Assembly: GCA_026826555.1 (NCBI GenBank)
Contig: JAKSZT010054396.1
Location: 19,118,233-19,182,232 of the forward strand
DNA length: 64,000 bases
Direction: 5' to 3'
Source of the DNA: Tolypeutes matacus
Lineage: Eukaryota; Chordata; Mammalia; Cingulata; Chlamyphoridae
The translations under genes and the position numbers were made by a program. The notes under the pieces are model-generated. The model made no database searches, was not told where the DNA came from, and was given only the letters and a program-made list of their open reading frames with translations. Positions within the stretch are counted from its first letter, which is position 1. Each line of letters starts with the position of its first letter. Positions 1 to 10,574 of the stretch are shown one piece after another.

Positions 1-204
1 TCAAAAGGGCCTTGCCAGAAACTTGTTGTCCAAGGAGCAGCCCACTTGCTGCCTGGGATTGCAATCTGCAACCAGCTGGTGCTTACTGTCCAGTTAAGTG
101 AGGCAGCTATCTACAAAGCTTCATAACAAACCTCTCACATTGCATGGTTCATGGAACCCCATCAAACTTTTCAACCTTAAGATGGGAAACTCCTAATTAT
201 TGGG

Positions 205-400
205 CCCCCTTACTGGGTTCCAGGCATTGTATTAGAAGCTTTGCATTCCTCCTCACTACATCTTCATGAGAGTGGAGCTATTATTATCCCTATTCTACAG
301 GTGAGTAAACAGAGACTCAGAAAGTGTGACTCGTTCAGCATCACACAGAAACCCAGTGACGGAGTCAGTTTTTAACTCAGGTTGGTCTGAATTCTCTATT
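205..400 (-). mobile_element. MIR SINE relic
   Basis: The stretch reads as the reverse complement of the MIR core and 3' half. It has 'attattatccctattctaca', then 'acagagactcagaaagtg', 'catcacacagaaacccagtg' and a diverged 'aactcaggttggtctga'. That is the MIR order read on the minus strand. It is old and diverged, and the edges are approximate. Confidence 0.8.
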
Positions 401-789
401 ACATCAAGTGACCTCCAGGGAGTTCAAGATTCTGAAGGCACCAGAGGAGGAGGGAAGCTCCTTAGAGGAGTGAAAAATATAGACAATGATGAAGATTGGG
501 TGGGGAAAGGAACTAGCTAAATTATGGTGCTACATGCACCTAAGAGTTGAAAGATACTGGTTTTCTCTGCTGGCTTCTGAAAAATTCTTTTCCCTTGACA
601 TCTTAGTTGAAAATGTTTCCATATGTAACCAGACTATTAAAATTAAGGACCCTAGGAGTTCTATATTCAGTGCCCATTAAGTGCTTCAAAAAGTACAGGT
701 TTTAAAAGTGTTTTCAGTCTGTGTTATTGTTGCTTACACTTAAGATAACTTTACAATATTTCAAGAAGGAATATTAATCTGATACACTT

Positions 790-1175
790 TCACCTCAACT
801 ATTCATATATTCATTGGTCTATACAACTTTGTACATGTGTATAGGTGTTTTTACATAATTGCAATCATACATTTATACAATTTTTATCTCAATTTCGTCT
901 CTAACCTTTCCTATACTCTTTTCCATTTTCTGTACTTTGTATTTATCGTTTTGAGTAAGTATCTAATGTTCATGGAATAAATATGCCACAGTTATCTGAA
1001 TGATTCCCCTATCATTGGACATTTAGGCTTTCAGTATTTAACCATAATAAATAATGCTGCTATAAATATATTTTGCATGGCACTTTTTTTTTTTTTTCAT
1101 CTGAATTACTACCTCAGGACAAATTCCCAAGAGTCAGATTACTAGTACAAAATATATAAAATAGCTATGACTCCA
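790..1175 (-). mobile_element. L1M 3'-end relic (reverse orientation)
   Basis: The phrases 'cccctatcattggacattta', 'aataaataatgctgctataa' and 'gacaaattcccaagagtcag' follow the order of the reverse-complemented 3' end of old L1M elements. A T-run at about 1084-1099 interrupts it. It is heavily diverged, and the subfamily is not assigned. Confidence 0.55.
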
Positions 1176-1184
1176 ATAAAAATG

Positions 1185-1260
1185 GATAGGGCAATATGTA
1201 GTACCCAGACCTTAGTAGGTGCTTAATAAATGTTTAATGAACACATGGAAAAATGCCATC
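1185..1260 (+). mobile_element. L2/MIR-type 3' tail
   Basis: The string 'cttagtaggtgcttaataaa' followed by 'tgtttaatgaacacatgg' is typical of the 3' ends of MIR and L2. Too little is left to choose between the two families. Confidence 0.45.
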
Positions 1261-1539
1261 AGCAACATATGTAAATCTTCTTTTGAATATATAAACTGTT
1301 TAGGAAAAAGAGACTTGATCTCTTTTATCAAATGCATGTAGTCTAGTCAAGTTGGATCCTGAACAGGATTTCTGGAAAACAAATATTCTTCACCTACTTA
1401 TTTTAATATTTTGAACTACAGTTTTCCAAGAAGAGAACATTCTCCACTTCTCCAGGAGACTAATTTGAAGGCCTTTGCTAGAGAAAGGGTTAAAGTGAGC
1501 ACATCCCTGTGAGCCTGGGTCCTGTTTGGAAGCGTTTGA

Positions 1540-2660
1540 GATTTCCAGGACTCCTCAACTCTCAGAGCTTTTCCAAATTCTCGTTGGTTTCCCAAGTCTG
1601 GATATTTCCTATGTCCCTCAGCATCTCCTAAATTTAAACTTCCAGCTCCACCTTTGAATTCTCCTCTTCTGAGTCCAGACTTGACAGAGCCTTACAGAGT
1701 AGCTTGACCACAAGCCAGATGAAGACACCTGAAATGAAGAAATCCATGAATTCAGAAGCTAAGCCCCCAAAACAATGTGTAAATCTGAGGGAATTTAGGA
1801 GGGAGTCTTTGATGAAACAAGCTCATATTACAACTCCAAAGAGAAATGGAAAGCTAATAAGAACACAGAGAAGACACTGACAGTGGCAGAATCTCCCTAA
1901 AGGCAGTAGACACAATCTAGTGCTACCTCCTTTGATTAAAAAAAAAACAGGGGAAAATGACTAAAAATGGGAGCTTGCAGGGATACCAACAGACAGCCCT
2001 GAACTTTTAAATGTGATAAGAGAACTAAAGAATCAATGGAGACCTTTTCATCAGAATAAAGAATTAGCGGCAGAAGCTCAGCCCATGTCCCACAAAATTA
2101 TAAGAACGTTTGATACAATGAAAAAGAGAATGAGAGACCTAGAGAAAAAAGAGAGAAGAGTTACAAGTGGGCAAAAGGAAACAAGGACCAGCAGGGCCAG
2201 TGATGAAGAGTCTAGGAAGAGGGGCAGGTGGTGGTGGTGGCGGGGGGAATGGGGAGTGAGGGGATAGTGAAAGCAAAGTGTCTAGTAATTATGCTGAGAC
2301 CGTGTTTCTCAACAGCAGTCCTTAAAGCTAGACCACCGGAAATTGACCTGTCAGAATTTGAAACTAAAAAGACAAAGATAAGCTCTTTTAAGTGATCAGA
2401 TACAAAATTAAGAATTATGTCACCCTTCACCCAGCCAAATTTGGCCCAAAGCCAGGCTTGGAGGGCCATCTACCCAGAGCTAAGAGAAATAGAACTAGCA
2501 CAAGTAGAGTTTCTCGCCAAGATTACTGTTCTCCTTGTAAGCACAAAGAGAATGTCCCCAGACCCACCCAGAGGACTTGAAACAATTTGTCAACAAAGTT
2601 CCACAGACACAAAGATCACTTTAGGAAGTAATGAAGATTTAAAGCTCAGCAGAGAGTAAT
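1540..2660 (+). pseudogene. Unidentified coding-like relic (candidate processed pseudogene)
   Basis: I do not recognise the product. The frame starting at ATG 1719 runs to 2267 (183 codons) with only two stops, TGA at 1878 and TAA at 1962. Its predicted residues are rich in K, R, E, Q and S, with a helical charged run (MKKRMRDLEKKERR) encoded near 2118-2160. The reading moves to another frame around the GGT/G-rich stretch at about 2225-2255. It then continues to the stop at 2657-2659 with one internal TGA (2393). A weaker proline-rich frame lies before 1705 and ends at a TGA. Two long adjacent frames with few stops and no intron-like gap suggest a retrocopied or decayed coding sequence. No poly(A) tail or target-site duplication was found. 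It could still be chance open frame in A-rich DNA. Confidence 0.35.
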
Positions 2661-3020
2661 TAAGAAATAGTTTAACTTCTTTTTTCTTAAAGTTGTCTAC
2701 TGGTAATTAATATTCCTTTTATCAAAATATGCTGTCCCACTTATGTGTTCTCTAGCCTAAGCGGTTCTTCGTTGTGGTTAACACACAATGCAGTGGTGAC
2801 CTTTCTTTTCCAACTAACCTTGTAAGAACAGAACTTTGAACTTCAAAAAATGAATTCATTTAAAATGATGCAGTCTTGGAACTCTAGAATCAGTATTTAA
2901 TGCACTGCTCTGCAAATTTTGGGTACTTTGTAATAATCAAAAGGCCTATGTCAAAACTGGAAAAAAACTGTTTTGAAGAAAATTGTATCATGAAGCTGGC
3001 TAAACTTAGATTTTTAAATT
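2661..3020. other. AT-rich stretch with no recognised feature
   Basis: This AT-rich DNA follows the coding-like relic. It could be that relic's 3' untranslated part, but nothing in it proves this. I see no gene, RNA or recognisable repeat. Confidence 0.5.
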
Positions 3021-3024
3021 AAGA

Positions 3025-3250
3025 CTTAACTTATTAAAAGAATACATGCACAAAATTTTAAAAGTCAAATAGTTCGAAAGGTTTATAACAAAGTTTAGTG
3101 ATCCTCTGCTCCACCACACCCCCTTCCTTTCAATCTCCCTCTTAGAGGCAACTATTTTGATACTTTTAGTTTTTCCTTCTGGCATTTAAGTATATGCATT
3201 TCTAAATAATATGCATGTATTGCTCTCTTTGGATTAATAAATTTTTAATA
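3025..3250 (-). mobile_element. Possible L1M 3' UTR fragment
   Basis: The order 'ttaaaagtcaaatagttcga', then 'ccccttcctttcaatctccc', 'agaggcaactattttgatac' and 'aagtatatgcatttctaaat' resembles the reverse-complemented 3' UTR of middle-aged L1M elements. The match is by eye and loose. The following 3250-3640 is very AT-rich and unassigned. Confidence 0.4.
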
Positions 3251-3712
3251 TTATCTTCTGAGTTTCTATTATGTTATGTGAGGATTTAGCTCAGCTTCCT
3301 CTCTGCCTTTCCTTCCAACATATTTGGGTAAATCAATATTCAGCTATTAGTATAGTGTTCCTATATAAATTTTTTTTTCACATCTTTCTTTTTAATTATT
3401 TTTTCCCTCATATCATGTAACATATTGTATGATTCAAAAAAAAATTTATATGTATTCAGTACATTTAATTGAGAAATGTATGTTTTTATTCAACTGTGCT
3501 TACTTTTTAGCTTTTAATTATTTATATTTTCAATTATTAAATGTACAAAATAAAGTTTAAAAATTTCAAAAATGTTTAAAATTGCTATATATTATTGAAG
3601 AAATTGAACTTTTATCATGTCATTCTATGTAAATATTATTCCCAGCTTTGCACTGTAATGTTTGCTTTCTTCCTTGTCTTTTGTCTATTCTGAAGTGAAG
3701 TGGATTGCCTTG

Positions 3713-4158
3713 TGTGATGGTTAGGGTAATGTGTTGACTCGGCCAGTAATTGTCCCCAGTTGGTCAAGCAAACACTCGACTAATTATAATACAAGGACAT
3801 TTATGGGCTTTAGTCATCAGTGAGTTTACTGCATAGATGGCTGAGTACAGCTACGATCAACCAGGGAGATTTCCATCAGCAATGAGTGATGATTTATCCA
3901 ATTAGTTGAATGCCTTAAAAGGGGAAGTGATTTCAGCATTCAGAGAGAATTTCCCAGCTCGTCTTTGAACAGCCAACATCTCCCAGAAACTCATCAAGGA
4001 CCTTCGCTGTACTTTTATCAGAGCCCCTGGTTTGCAGCCTGCCTGCAGAACCTGGACTTGTGCATCCCCACGGTCAAGTGAGAGAATCTTATAAAATTTC
4101 ATACTGTTAACAGATTTCTTCTGTTAATTCTGTTCCCTAGAGAACCCTGACTAATACA
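3713..4158 (+). mobile_element. LTR-like element (TG...CA, 446 bp)
   Basis: The element starts 'tgtgatggttagggtaatgt' and ends 'gagaaccctgactaataca', the terminal forms of a widespread mammalian LTR-like family. Flanks are 'ccttg' on the left (3708-3712) and 'ccttt' on the right (4159-4163), a near-perfect 5-bp duplication typical of ERVL/MaLR integration. It has no coding capacity. The exact family name is not assigned. Confidence 0.65.
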
Positions 4159-4739
4159 CCTTTTTTTCCTTGTTGTTTTTATGTAGCTTGGTTGTTTTTG
4201 TGTATATTGCTAATTCTTCCCACATCCTCCAACAACTTTTCAATGCAATTTTTCCCACAGTCAACCACATCAAGAAATTTATCTTTTTTTCATTTTTCTC
4301 TTGTTTATATCTATCCGAGATGCATCCTCATCCTATCTCAACTGAATGGCAATCTAGGCTAGTAGAGTGATGGCATGCTAGGAATTTCCATTGGTTTTCT
4401 CTTGGGTAGGATTCCCTATTTCTTGGCTCTCACATTTTCCTACTTCTTTGTTTGCTCCTTTAGTTTGGAGCACATTGTCTTATAGTTTCATCAAATCAAC
4501 AAGATGGAATATGGCAGAGTGCACGGTGAGACAGCCCTCAATACACATGGCTGCAGAGCTCCCTGTTCCAATCTAGACTGTGCTCTACACTGCACAGTTT
4601 TCATCCTGAAGTCTTCTATCACCACCATTCTGGAGATTTCTCCTCTGTGTTGAATCTCTTGTTGTTTGTATCCTACATCTTCCTCTTTCTAAGTTTAACT
4701 CTCATTTTAGTGAAAGACATTCTTTAGTGCCCCTTAACA

Positions 4740-5480
4740 AGTGATGTGTTTGAGGTAAAGTTTACTCTCATCCTTGATTGACAGTTTCTCTGAATTTAGA
4801 AATTTATAGTGAAATTATTTTCCATCAATTTTGAAGCCATTGTCCCAAGGCCTAGTAGCTTCCTGTGATACTGTTTAGAAATTAAAAGTCATTCTGATTC
4901 CTTTTTTTGCATGCATTCGTTCAGTCTCACTGGAAGCTTGTATGCTCTTTTCTTTGAGCTAATCATTCTGAAATTTCATAGTAGTATACAATGGTGAGAG
5001 TCTACTTTCTCCCACTGCACCCTTGCTAAGTCCTTTCAATCTGGAAATGCATGTTCTTCCGTTCTAGGAAATATTCTTGAATCATTTTATTGATAATTTC
5101 TTCTCCTCCATTTATTAGGTTCTCCCAGGAACTACTATTTTTGTTTTCTGGATGGTGAAAAAGTTAGTTGGTCCTCTTTTAGAAATCTTTTTTAAATGCT
5201 TTGATTTAGAGTTTCATTTCGGCTATCATGTTTTTAGTTTCCAGGAATGTGATTTCTAACTGTTCCTTTTTCACAGCATTCTGCTCTAGTTTCATGGATA
5301 TACTATCTTTTCTTATCTCCCTGAGGATGTTAATTATGAGGGTCTGTATGTTTTGTTCTATTCAACCTGTTTAATTTCTGTTTCCTCTAATTTCATTGTT
5401 CTCTTTGTTTTCGTCTCTATCTTCTGCATTCAAAGCTATCCTCAGATGTGACGTAAACCTTATTTTTCCATGATTGTGGG
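4740..5480 (-). mobile_element. HAL1/L1ME ORF1-region fragment (reverse orientation)
   Basis: Read on the plus strand, the segment has 'tcatccttgattgacagttt', 'gtgaaattattttccatcaa', 'ttctgaaatttcatagtagt', 'tttcaatctggaaatgcatg' and 'aatattcttgaatcatttta' in order. This is the order seen in reverse-complemented HAL1 and L1ME ORF1 regions. All frames are broken. The fragment lies opposite in orientation to the HAL1 at about 46-48 kb. Confidence 0.6.
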
Positions 5481-6390
5481 GAGGACGGTAATAGGTTGAA
5501 AGCTCTGAGTCTGAATGGGGATTATTAGACTTTGAGCTCCACTGCAGCATTTTCTGGGTGAGCTGCTTAGGGGAATTTCTGATGTGATTTATTTTTAGAT
5601 CTTTCTCCTTAGGCTGGTCATATTCCCCAAGGAGTACACTTGCAATACCTTGCCTAGAAGATAAAAGTCAGGCTGCATATGAGCTGTACCATGGAAAAGG
5701 ATTGAGAGCTCTCAGCATTGGGTATGTCATTAGCCACTCAATGCCATTACCCATGCCTATCTATTCCACATCCAAAGACCTTATTTTATACTTTCCAGAA
5801 AATAATCCTCTGAACTGCTAATGAGGTGCAGAAGGGATAATAACCCAGGAATAGGGAATAGGAAAGGGAACTCATTCAAAAAGTACTTTTCTCATGCCTT
5901 TCTATTTTTAGTTTCCTGTCCCTTTACTCCAAGTTCCAGAGGTTCCGGTGTTATCAGCTCCTTAGCCTTTTCAAGATTCTACGGTGCAACTTGGATTGGT
6001 CCTCAGATTTCCTCACTTCATTTTAGGATTTAGCTTCATTACATCTCCTACATTAGTTACCACTCATCCACCTGCTTTCTAATCTCCAAAGTTTTGTGAT
6101 TGTTAATGCATCTCCTGTTTCCACTCCTTGTAGGTTTGTCTCTTTTAAAACAATTTCTTTATCTTGTTTTAGTGGAGTTTTAGGAAGGAGTAGAATTAGT
6201 GTAAGTGTTCAAACCATCAGAACTGTATTTACTTTTTTAGGTTTGAACCATATGAAGTTGCCATTTTTGCAGGGTAAAAATTGGTCAAATATTGACAATT
6301 TCATATAGTTCAACTTTATGCATATTTCTTTTCCTATCACTTTAAAGATCTCTTTTCACGGGATGGGATATCCCACGTGAGAGCAAAAAT
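5481..6390. other. Unassigned AT-rich sequence
   Basis: Open frames here are 70 codons or shorter and have no recognised motif. The stretch may continue the diverged L1-type sequence on its left, but I cannot align it. Nothing else is evident. Confidence 0.5.
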
Positions 6391-6396
6391 CAACCT

Positions 6397-6660
6397 ATGT
6401 ATTTTTTTTTTAATTTTATTGAAGTATATCATTCATACATGAACTTACATAAATAATAAGTATGTAGTGAAAGTTGTGAACTTACAAAATAAACACACAT
6501 AACATCATACCGGCTTCCCATACACCACCCCACCACCAATATCTTGCATTGTTGTGAAACATTTGTTAGAAATTATGAAAGAATATCATCAAAATATTAC
6601 TACAGTACTAACTATAGTCTATACCTTACATTTGCTTTATTTTTCCCCCAACCCACACTA
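6397..6660 (-). mobile_element. Lineage-specific L1 3' end, 5'-truncated
   Basis: A T-run at about 6401-6410 (the poly(A) tail read on the plus strand) is followed by 'attgaagtatatcattcata', 'cttgcattgttgtgaaacat' and 'aactatagtctataccttac'. The last part resembles the 3' UTR of the L1 at 62.1-64 kb ('ttaactataatctctaagtt'). The DAS element at 6661-7175 directly abuts its 5' side. Confidence 0.65.
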
Positions 6661-7175
6661 TTATTTTTTTTTAATTTATTTTTATCCTTTTTTACCCCCT
6701 CTCCCCCACCGTTTTTGCTGTTTCTGTGTCCATTCGCTGGGCAAGTCTCTTTGTCTGTTTCCTGCCCTCCCTTCTCATCCTTCTCTACCTGTCTTCACCA
6801 GAATTTGATCCTCAGAACCTCTGATGTGGGAGAGAGGCATCCGACCGCCTGTACCACCTTTGTTCCTGGTTTTTTGGCACGTCTTATCTTGGCTCTCCCT
6901 TGTGTCACTCTCCTGTTACATCATCATCTTGCCGTGTGGCTTGGTGGGGTCTGGTGGTGCCCCCATGCATAGGGCCTGGCAGCGCACCCCCTTGCGGGGC
7001 CTGGGGGGCTCACCCGCCAATGGGGCTTGATGGCGCACCCACGCACGGGGCCTGGTGGACCGCACACCTTCTATATTTTTCTTTTTTTAATTTTTACTGG
7101 GAGGTCCCGGGGATTGAACCCAGGTCCCTCCATATGGGAGAAAGATGCCCAACCATTTGAGCCATATCTGTGCCC
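6661..7175 (-). mobile_element. Long DAS-type SINE with internal tandem array
   Basis: On the minus strand the element starts 'gggcacagatatggctcaaa', continues 'ggttcaatccccgggacctc' (tRNA-like A- and B-box regions), and ends in an A-rich tail (T-rich at 6661-6690 on the plus strand). Its 3' portion contains a 'gcccagcgaatggacacaga' type motif seen in long xenarthran tRNA SINEs. Between the tRNA-like head and the 3' portion lies the GC-rich array at 6947-7068. Several short frames cross it, but all are by-products of its composition. Confidence 0.75.
6947..7068. repeat. GC-rich 25-bp tandem array inside the DAS element
   Basis: Five units begin with 'gggtctgg', 'gggcctgg', 'gggcctgg', 'gggcttga' and 'gggcctgg' at 6947, 6972, 6997, 7023 and 7048. 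Spacings are 25, 25, 26 and 25 bp; the last unit is partial. Units carry 'gcgcaccc'-like cores and several CpGs, far richer in GC than the surrounding AT-rich DNA. Confidence 0.8.
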
Positions 7176-7470
7176 TTGCTATATCTCTTGGGGTTGACAA
7201 AGATACCTAGACTTACCATCATTTCCCATACAGGATGGTCATATGACCTATATTTTTTATTGCAAAATACTTTCCCACATACTTACTACCCACAGTAATT
7301 TCTCCTTCTTCCATCAAGGGGATTCCAGGATACTTTGGCAGGATTAAATTAGCAAAGTAGTGTTTTATTGAAATGAGCAATGGTGTTGGCATTAAAAAGC
7401 CCAATTCTCATCTCCAGTATTTACTTTTTGTATAATCTTGGGGAGTCACTGAACCTCAATGTTTATTTTC
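7176..7470. other. No feature recognised
   Basis: AT-rich unique sequence between the DAS element and the interrupted MIR. No open frame above about 60 codons and no repeat were recognised. Confidence 0.5.
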
Positions 7471-7477
7471 CTAAAAC

Positions 7478-8345
7478 CCGGACTTTGGTGTCAGTCAGAC
7501 AGAAGTGGTTTAAATTTTAGTTTTATTAATTTGTTTGCTGGGTGACTATAGTGGTTTGATATTGTTTATGAATTCCAAAAATAGATAATTGGATTGTTTG
7601 TGAACTGGTCTGTTCCTTGGAGCATATTAGATTGTATAGGATTCAGAGGTTTCACTTTTACTTGATTTAGTTGTGATTAGGGCTTTGATTGGGCCACATC
7701 AGTGGGACATCGAGTCCCTGCCCCCTTGGTGGATGGGGACTCACAGAGAAAACTAAAGGGCAGAGGAATTAGTTGGAATTTTAATGCTGGAGCCCCAAGA
7801 AGCAAATATACAGAGAAGCAGATATGTGAGGAAAGAGAAGAGGCTCCATTAGACATGGCAGAGGCCCCAGGAAGAGAGACGAGCCATTCTTCTGATAGTT
7901 TACAGCTGGCCTTGTGGAGAGAGCAGAGTAGGTGAGCCCAGAGAGAAACAAGCCCTGGCACAGAGACAAGACTTATCCCAGCCTATAGCTGATATTGGAA
8001 GAAGCTGGCACCACGGAGCCTTAAGAGGAAGAGGAGGACTAAACCCTTGCAGATGTCAGCAACCATCTTGCTCCAACACGTGGCAACAGACTCTGGTGAG
8101 GGAAGTAACTTACACTTATGGTCTGGTAACTGTTAGCTTCTACCCCAAATAAATACCCCTTTAGAAAACCCAACAGATTTCTTGTATTTTGCATTAGCAC
8201 CCTCTTTGGCTGACTAATACAGTGACCTTGAAGAGTCTTCATCTTTAAATAGGAATGATAACAGCCTATATCATGAGAGAGCTAAATGAGATAATGAAAG
8301 TAACATTCTTAGTGTGATGGCTGGCATGCAGTAAAGGTCTCAACA
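7478..8345 (+). mobile_element. MIR SINE split by an LTR
   Basis: The left part (7478-7546) has the MIR 5' core up to 'gctgggtgac'. The right part (from 8222) resumes with 'gtgaccttgaagagtcttca', 'aaataggaatgataacagcc', 'agctaaatgagataatgaaa' and a 3' end near 'ggcatgcagtaaaggtctca'. The join falls at the MIR 'tgtgacc' motif, exactly where the LTR's 5-bp duplication lies. Confidence 0.75.
7547..8221 (+). mobile_element. Lineage-specific ERVL/MaLR-like LTR (675 bp)
   Basis: It begins 'tatagtggtttgatattgtt' (first TG decayed to TA) and ends 'tttggctgactaataca'. Perfect 5-bp duplications 'gtgac' flank it at 7542-7546 and 8222-8226. A polyadenylation-type 'aataaa' lies near 8148. The 3' end ('cagatttcttgtattttgca') matches the reverse complement of the LTR at 49149-49806, so the two are the same family. 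It is a solo LTR with no internal region. Confidence 0.8.
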
Positions 8346-8419
8346 AATGTTGATATTAATAATTTTAACAGTATTAACAGCAATAATACATAATTAAATT
8401 ACAGGTATTATGTTTTAAG

Positions 8420-9360
8420 AATTAAATATCTATTAATCTCCTCCCCCACCTCCATTGCTTTATAGATACAAGAATCAAATGAGACAACATATGTAAAAGC
8501 TCTGTGTAAATACTGTCTCTAGTCTGTCATGTATTGCAGACAAATTAAAAATATTTTCCTAAAATGGTTAAATCAAAGGAAGCTGTACAATGTTGAAGGT
8601 AACTGCCTAAGGCACCTGCCAATCATGCACATGCATTTTCTATTGTTTTTGTGCCTCTCTGCAATAGCTCCCCAAACTACTAGGATACAGACTGGGAGAA
8701 GTGACAAAAGTCAGGCAAATCAATCCCTTATAGATCCAAGTGTATTTTATTTTTCTAAATTAAAATTGGCCTCAAAAATTATTTCCCACAAAACTTCCAG
8801 GAACTTTAATAATTAAGGTGAAAATAAAGATTAGCCTTTATTTTCCTAATATGACCTTTCCTGCTTGTTTTTCGTTTGTTTTTTGTTTTTTGAGATGAGT
8901 AGATAACACTTAGCAAAGCATTGTTGCTGGATATGGCTTTTAGTTTCAGCTAAACCTACTGTGATCTTGTGCAATTTTATGGGGTATAAGCATATGAAGA
9001 ATCTGTAGAGGGATTAAAAGACTAAAACAATAACCAAGGTTATTTCTATATATAACCTATATAGAGGTTGTATACCTATATCAAGGTTATAAACGGTTTG
9101 GGGCCATTTCTATGGAAACATGTCCAACAAGAATGTAAGACTTTTGTCAATTTGATAAAGTGGAGTATGATGGAGAAAAGTCTTTAAAAAGAGCCGTACA
9201 GTGATGTGTTATTGTTAGTGATTTGTTAGAAGGAAATATCATAGAATAAAGGAATTTTTTAATCATCCAATATTCTAGTTTCTGGAACTACAGAGCATCA
9301 GCAAGTGGAGGAGCAAACTTCCAGGTATTGAGCACCAATTCTTCTCCCCAGCCCTCTAGA
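8420..9360. other. Unique-looking AT-rich sequence
   Basis: One 95-codon frame (8529-8816) has no recognised motif and looks like chance. A small internal repeat, 'aaggttatttctatatataa' and 'caaggttataaacgg', occurs at about 9037-9095. I see no gene or clear transposon. Confidence 0.5.
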
Positions 9361-9364
9361 GAAG

Positions 9365-9640
9365 GGAAAGTGAGGGACTATTATGTCCATTTAATAAATG
9401 AACAATCTGAGGCTTAGAGATTTTAAGCAATTTGCCCAACAAATCCCAGCTCTTTGGCGACGAGGCAGAACTGTAACTCAAGACTATCTAACTTAAAGAC
9501 TTAGCGTTTTATTCTTTAGCTTAGAAGAGAAAACTAAGGCTTAGAAAGGGAAAGTAATGCACTCAAGGTTTCACTGACAGTAGTTAAACAAATGAGAGCC
9601 AGAATCCAAGTCTCTTAATTCTTAGTTCAGGTCACTGTTC
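9365..9640 (-). mobile_element. Two adjacent MIR relics
   Basis: The first copy (about 9365-9495) shows 'ctattatgtccatttaataa', 'tgaacaatctgaggcttaga' and 'aatttgcccaacaaatccca'. The second (about 9515-9640) repeats the order with 'aaactaaggcttagaaaggg' and 'gcactcaaggtttcactgac'. Both read as reverse-complemented MIR. They may be two insertions or a duplicated one. Confidence 0.7.
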
Positions 9641-9649
9641 ACTTTCCCC

Positions 9650-10570
9650 TTCTTTGTATTGCTTTTTTCACAAGCTACCCCAGACTGTCATTGTATAAAT
9701 AATTCTTCCATGTTCAAAAGTGAGAATGGATTTTTCCTGGTCTTAGGCTTTATCACAAGGTTAATAGAGAGAATGGAGAGGAGACACCTTGTAACCATGG
9801 TGTGGTACTAGGTCCTACCCTGGGTAGAATTCACAGATTGGCCAGGGGCCTGTCAGCAGAGATCCTTTGAAGTTTCTTGACTGAGTAAAAAGGGGGCTAT
9901 TGAAATTCATCATCTTGTTGCTTCCCAGAAGATGTCTGCTAAGTAATAAGAAATAACAAGGCTTCTTTCCAACAGTCATATTGGGGCATAATCATGAGAC
10001 CCTATGTTATTTGACTTTGCAAAAGAGAAAGCTCATTTGTCTACAGGAATAATCTTTTCAAGACCCCATCATGGTAATTTAAGCCATCGTTTCTCTAAGA
10101 GCACTGTAAGCATTACAATTCCATGGGTCTGATGTGGCAGAAAGATTTTAAATGAACCCTCTGAAAATATTGTAAAGGGACATCTTCACTTCATAGTTAT
10201 TTACCATACTTAATGTTAGGATGTTGGAAAATTTTGTTTTAAGTAATAGAGTATTTTCATGCTGTGAAAGAATGGCCTTACTAATGAGCTCCATGTGAAA
10301 GTAAATTAAATCTAGTTCTATATGTATATGTGTAAATGACAGAAAAAAATATCATCATTGTAGGATGTTAGACTTTTCTGAATATTATAAGTAAAAGGAA
10401 TAAACAATATAAAATTATTGAATAAACCTTTGGAGATTGTAAGCAAATAGGAAGGACATATGATAAAAGCTTGATTGTTTTTTAATTTTCACTTAAATTT
10501 TAATTTTACTTATTGAATTTTTAAGTTGTCAAATATAACATGTGTCTTTATATATGTTCTATATTGAACG
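9650..10570. other. No feature recognised
   Basis: Unique-looking sequence, increasingly AT-rich to the right. No frame over 60 codons and no RNA-like or repeat motif was recognised. Confidence 0.5.
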
Positions 10571-10574
10571 TATA

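Noticed and set aside
6544..7160. Group of overlapping plus-strand frames of 68-142 codons
   Set aside because: They cross the boundary of an L1 3' UTR and a DAS SINE and the GC-rich array. Their openness comes from composition and the 25-bp units.
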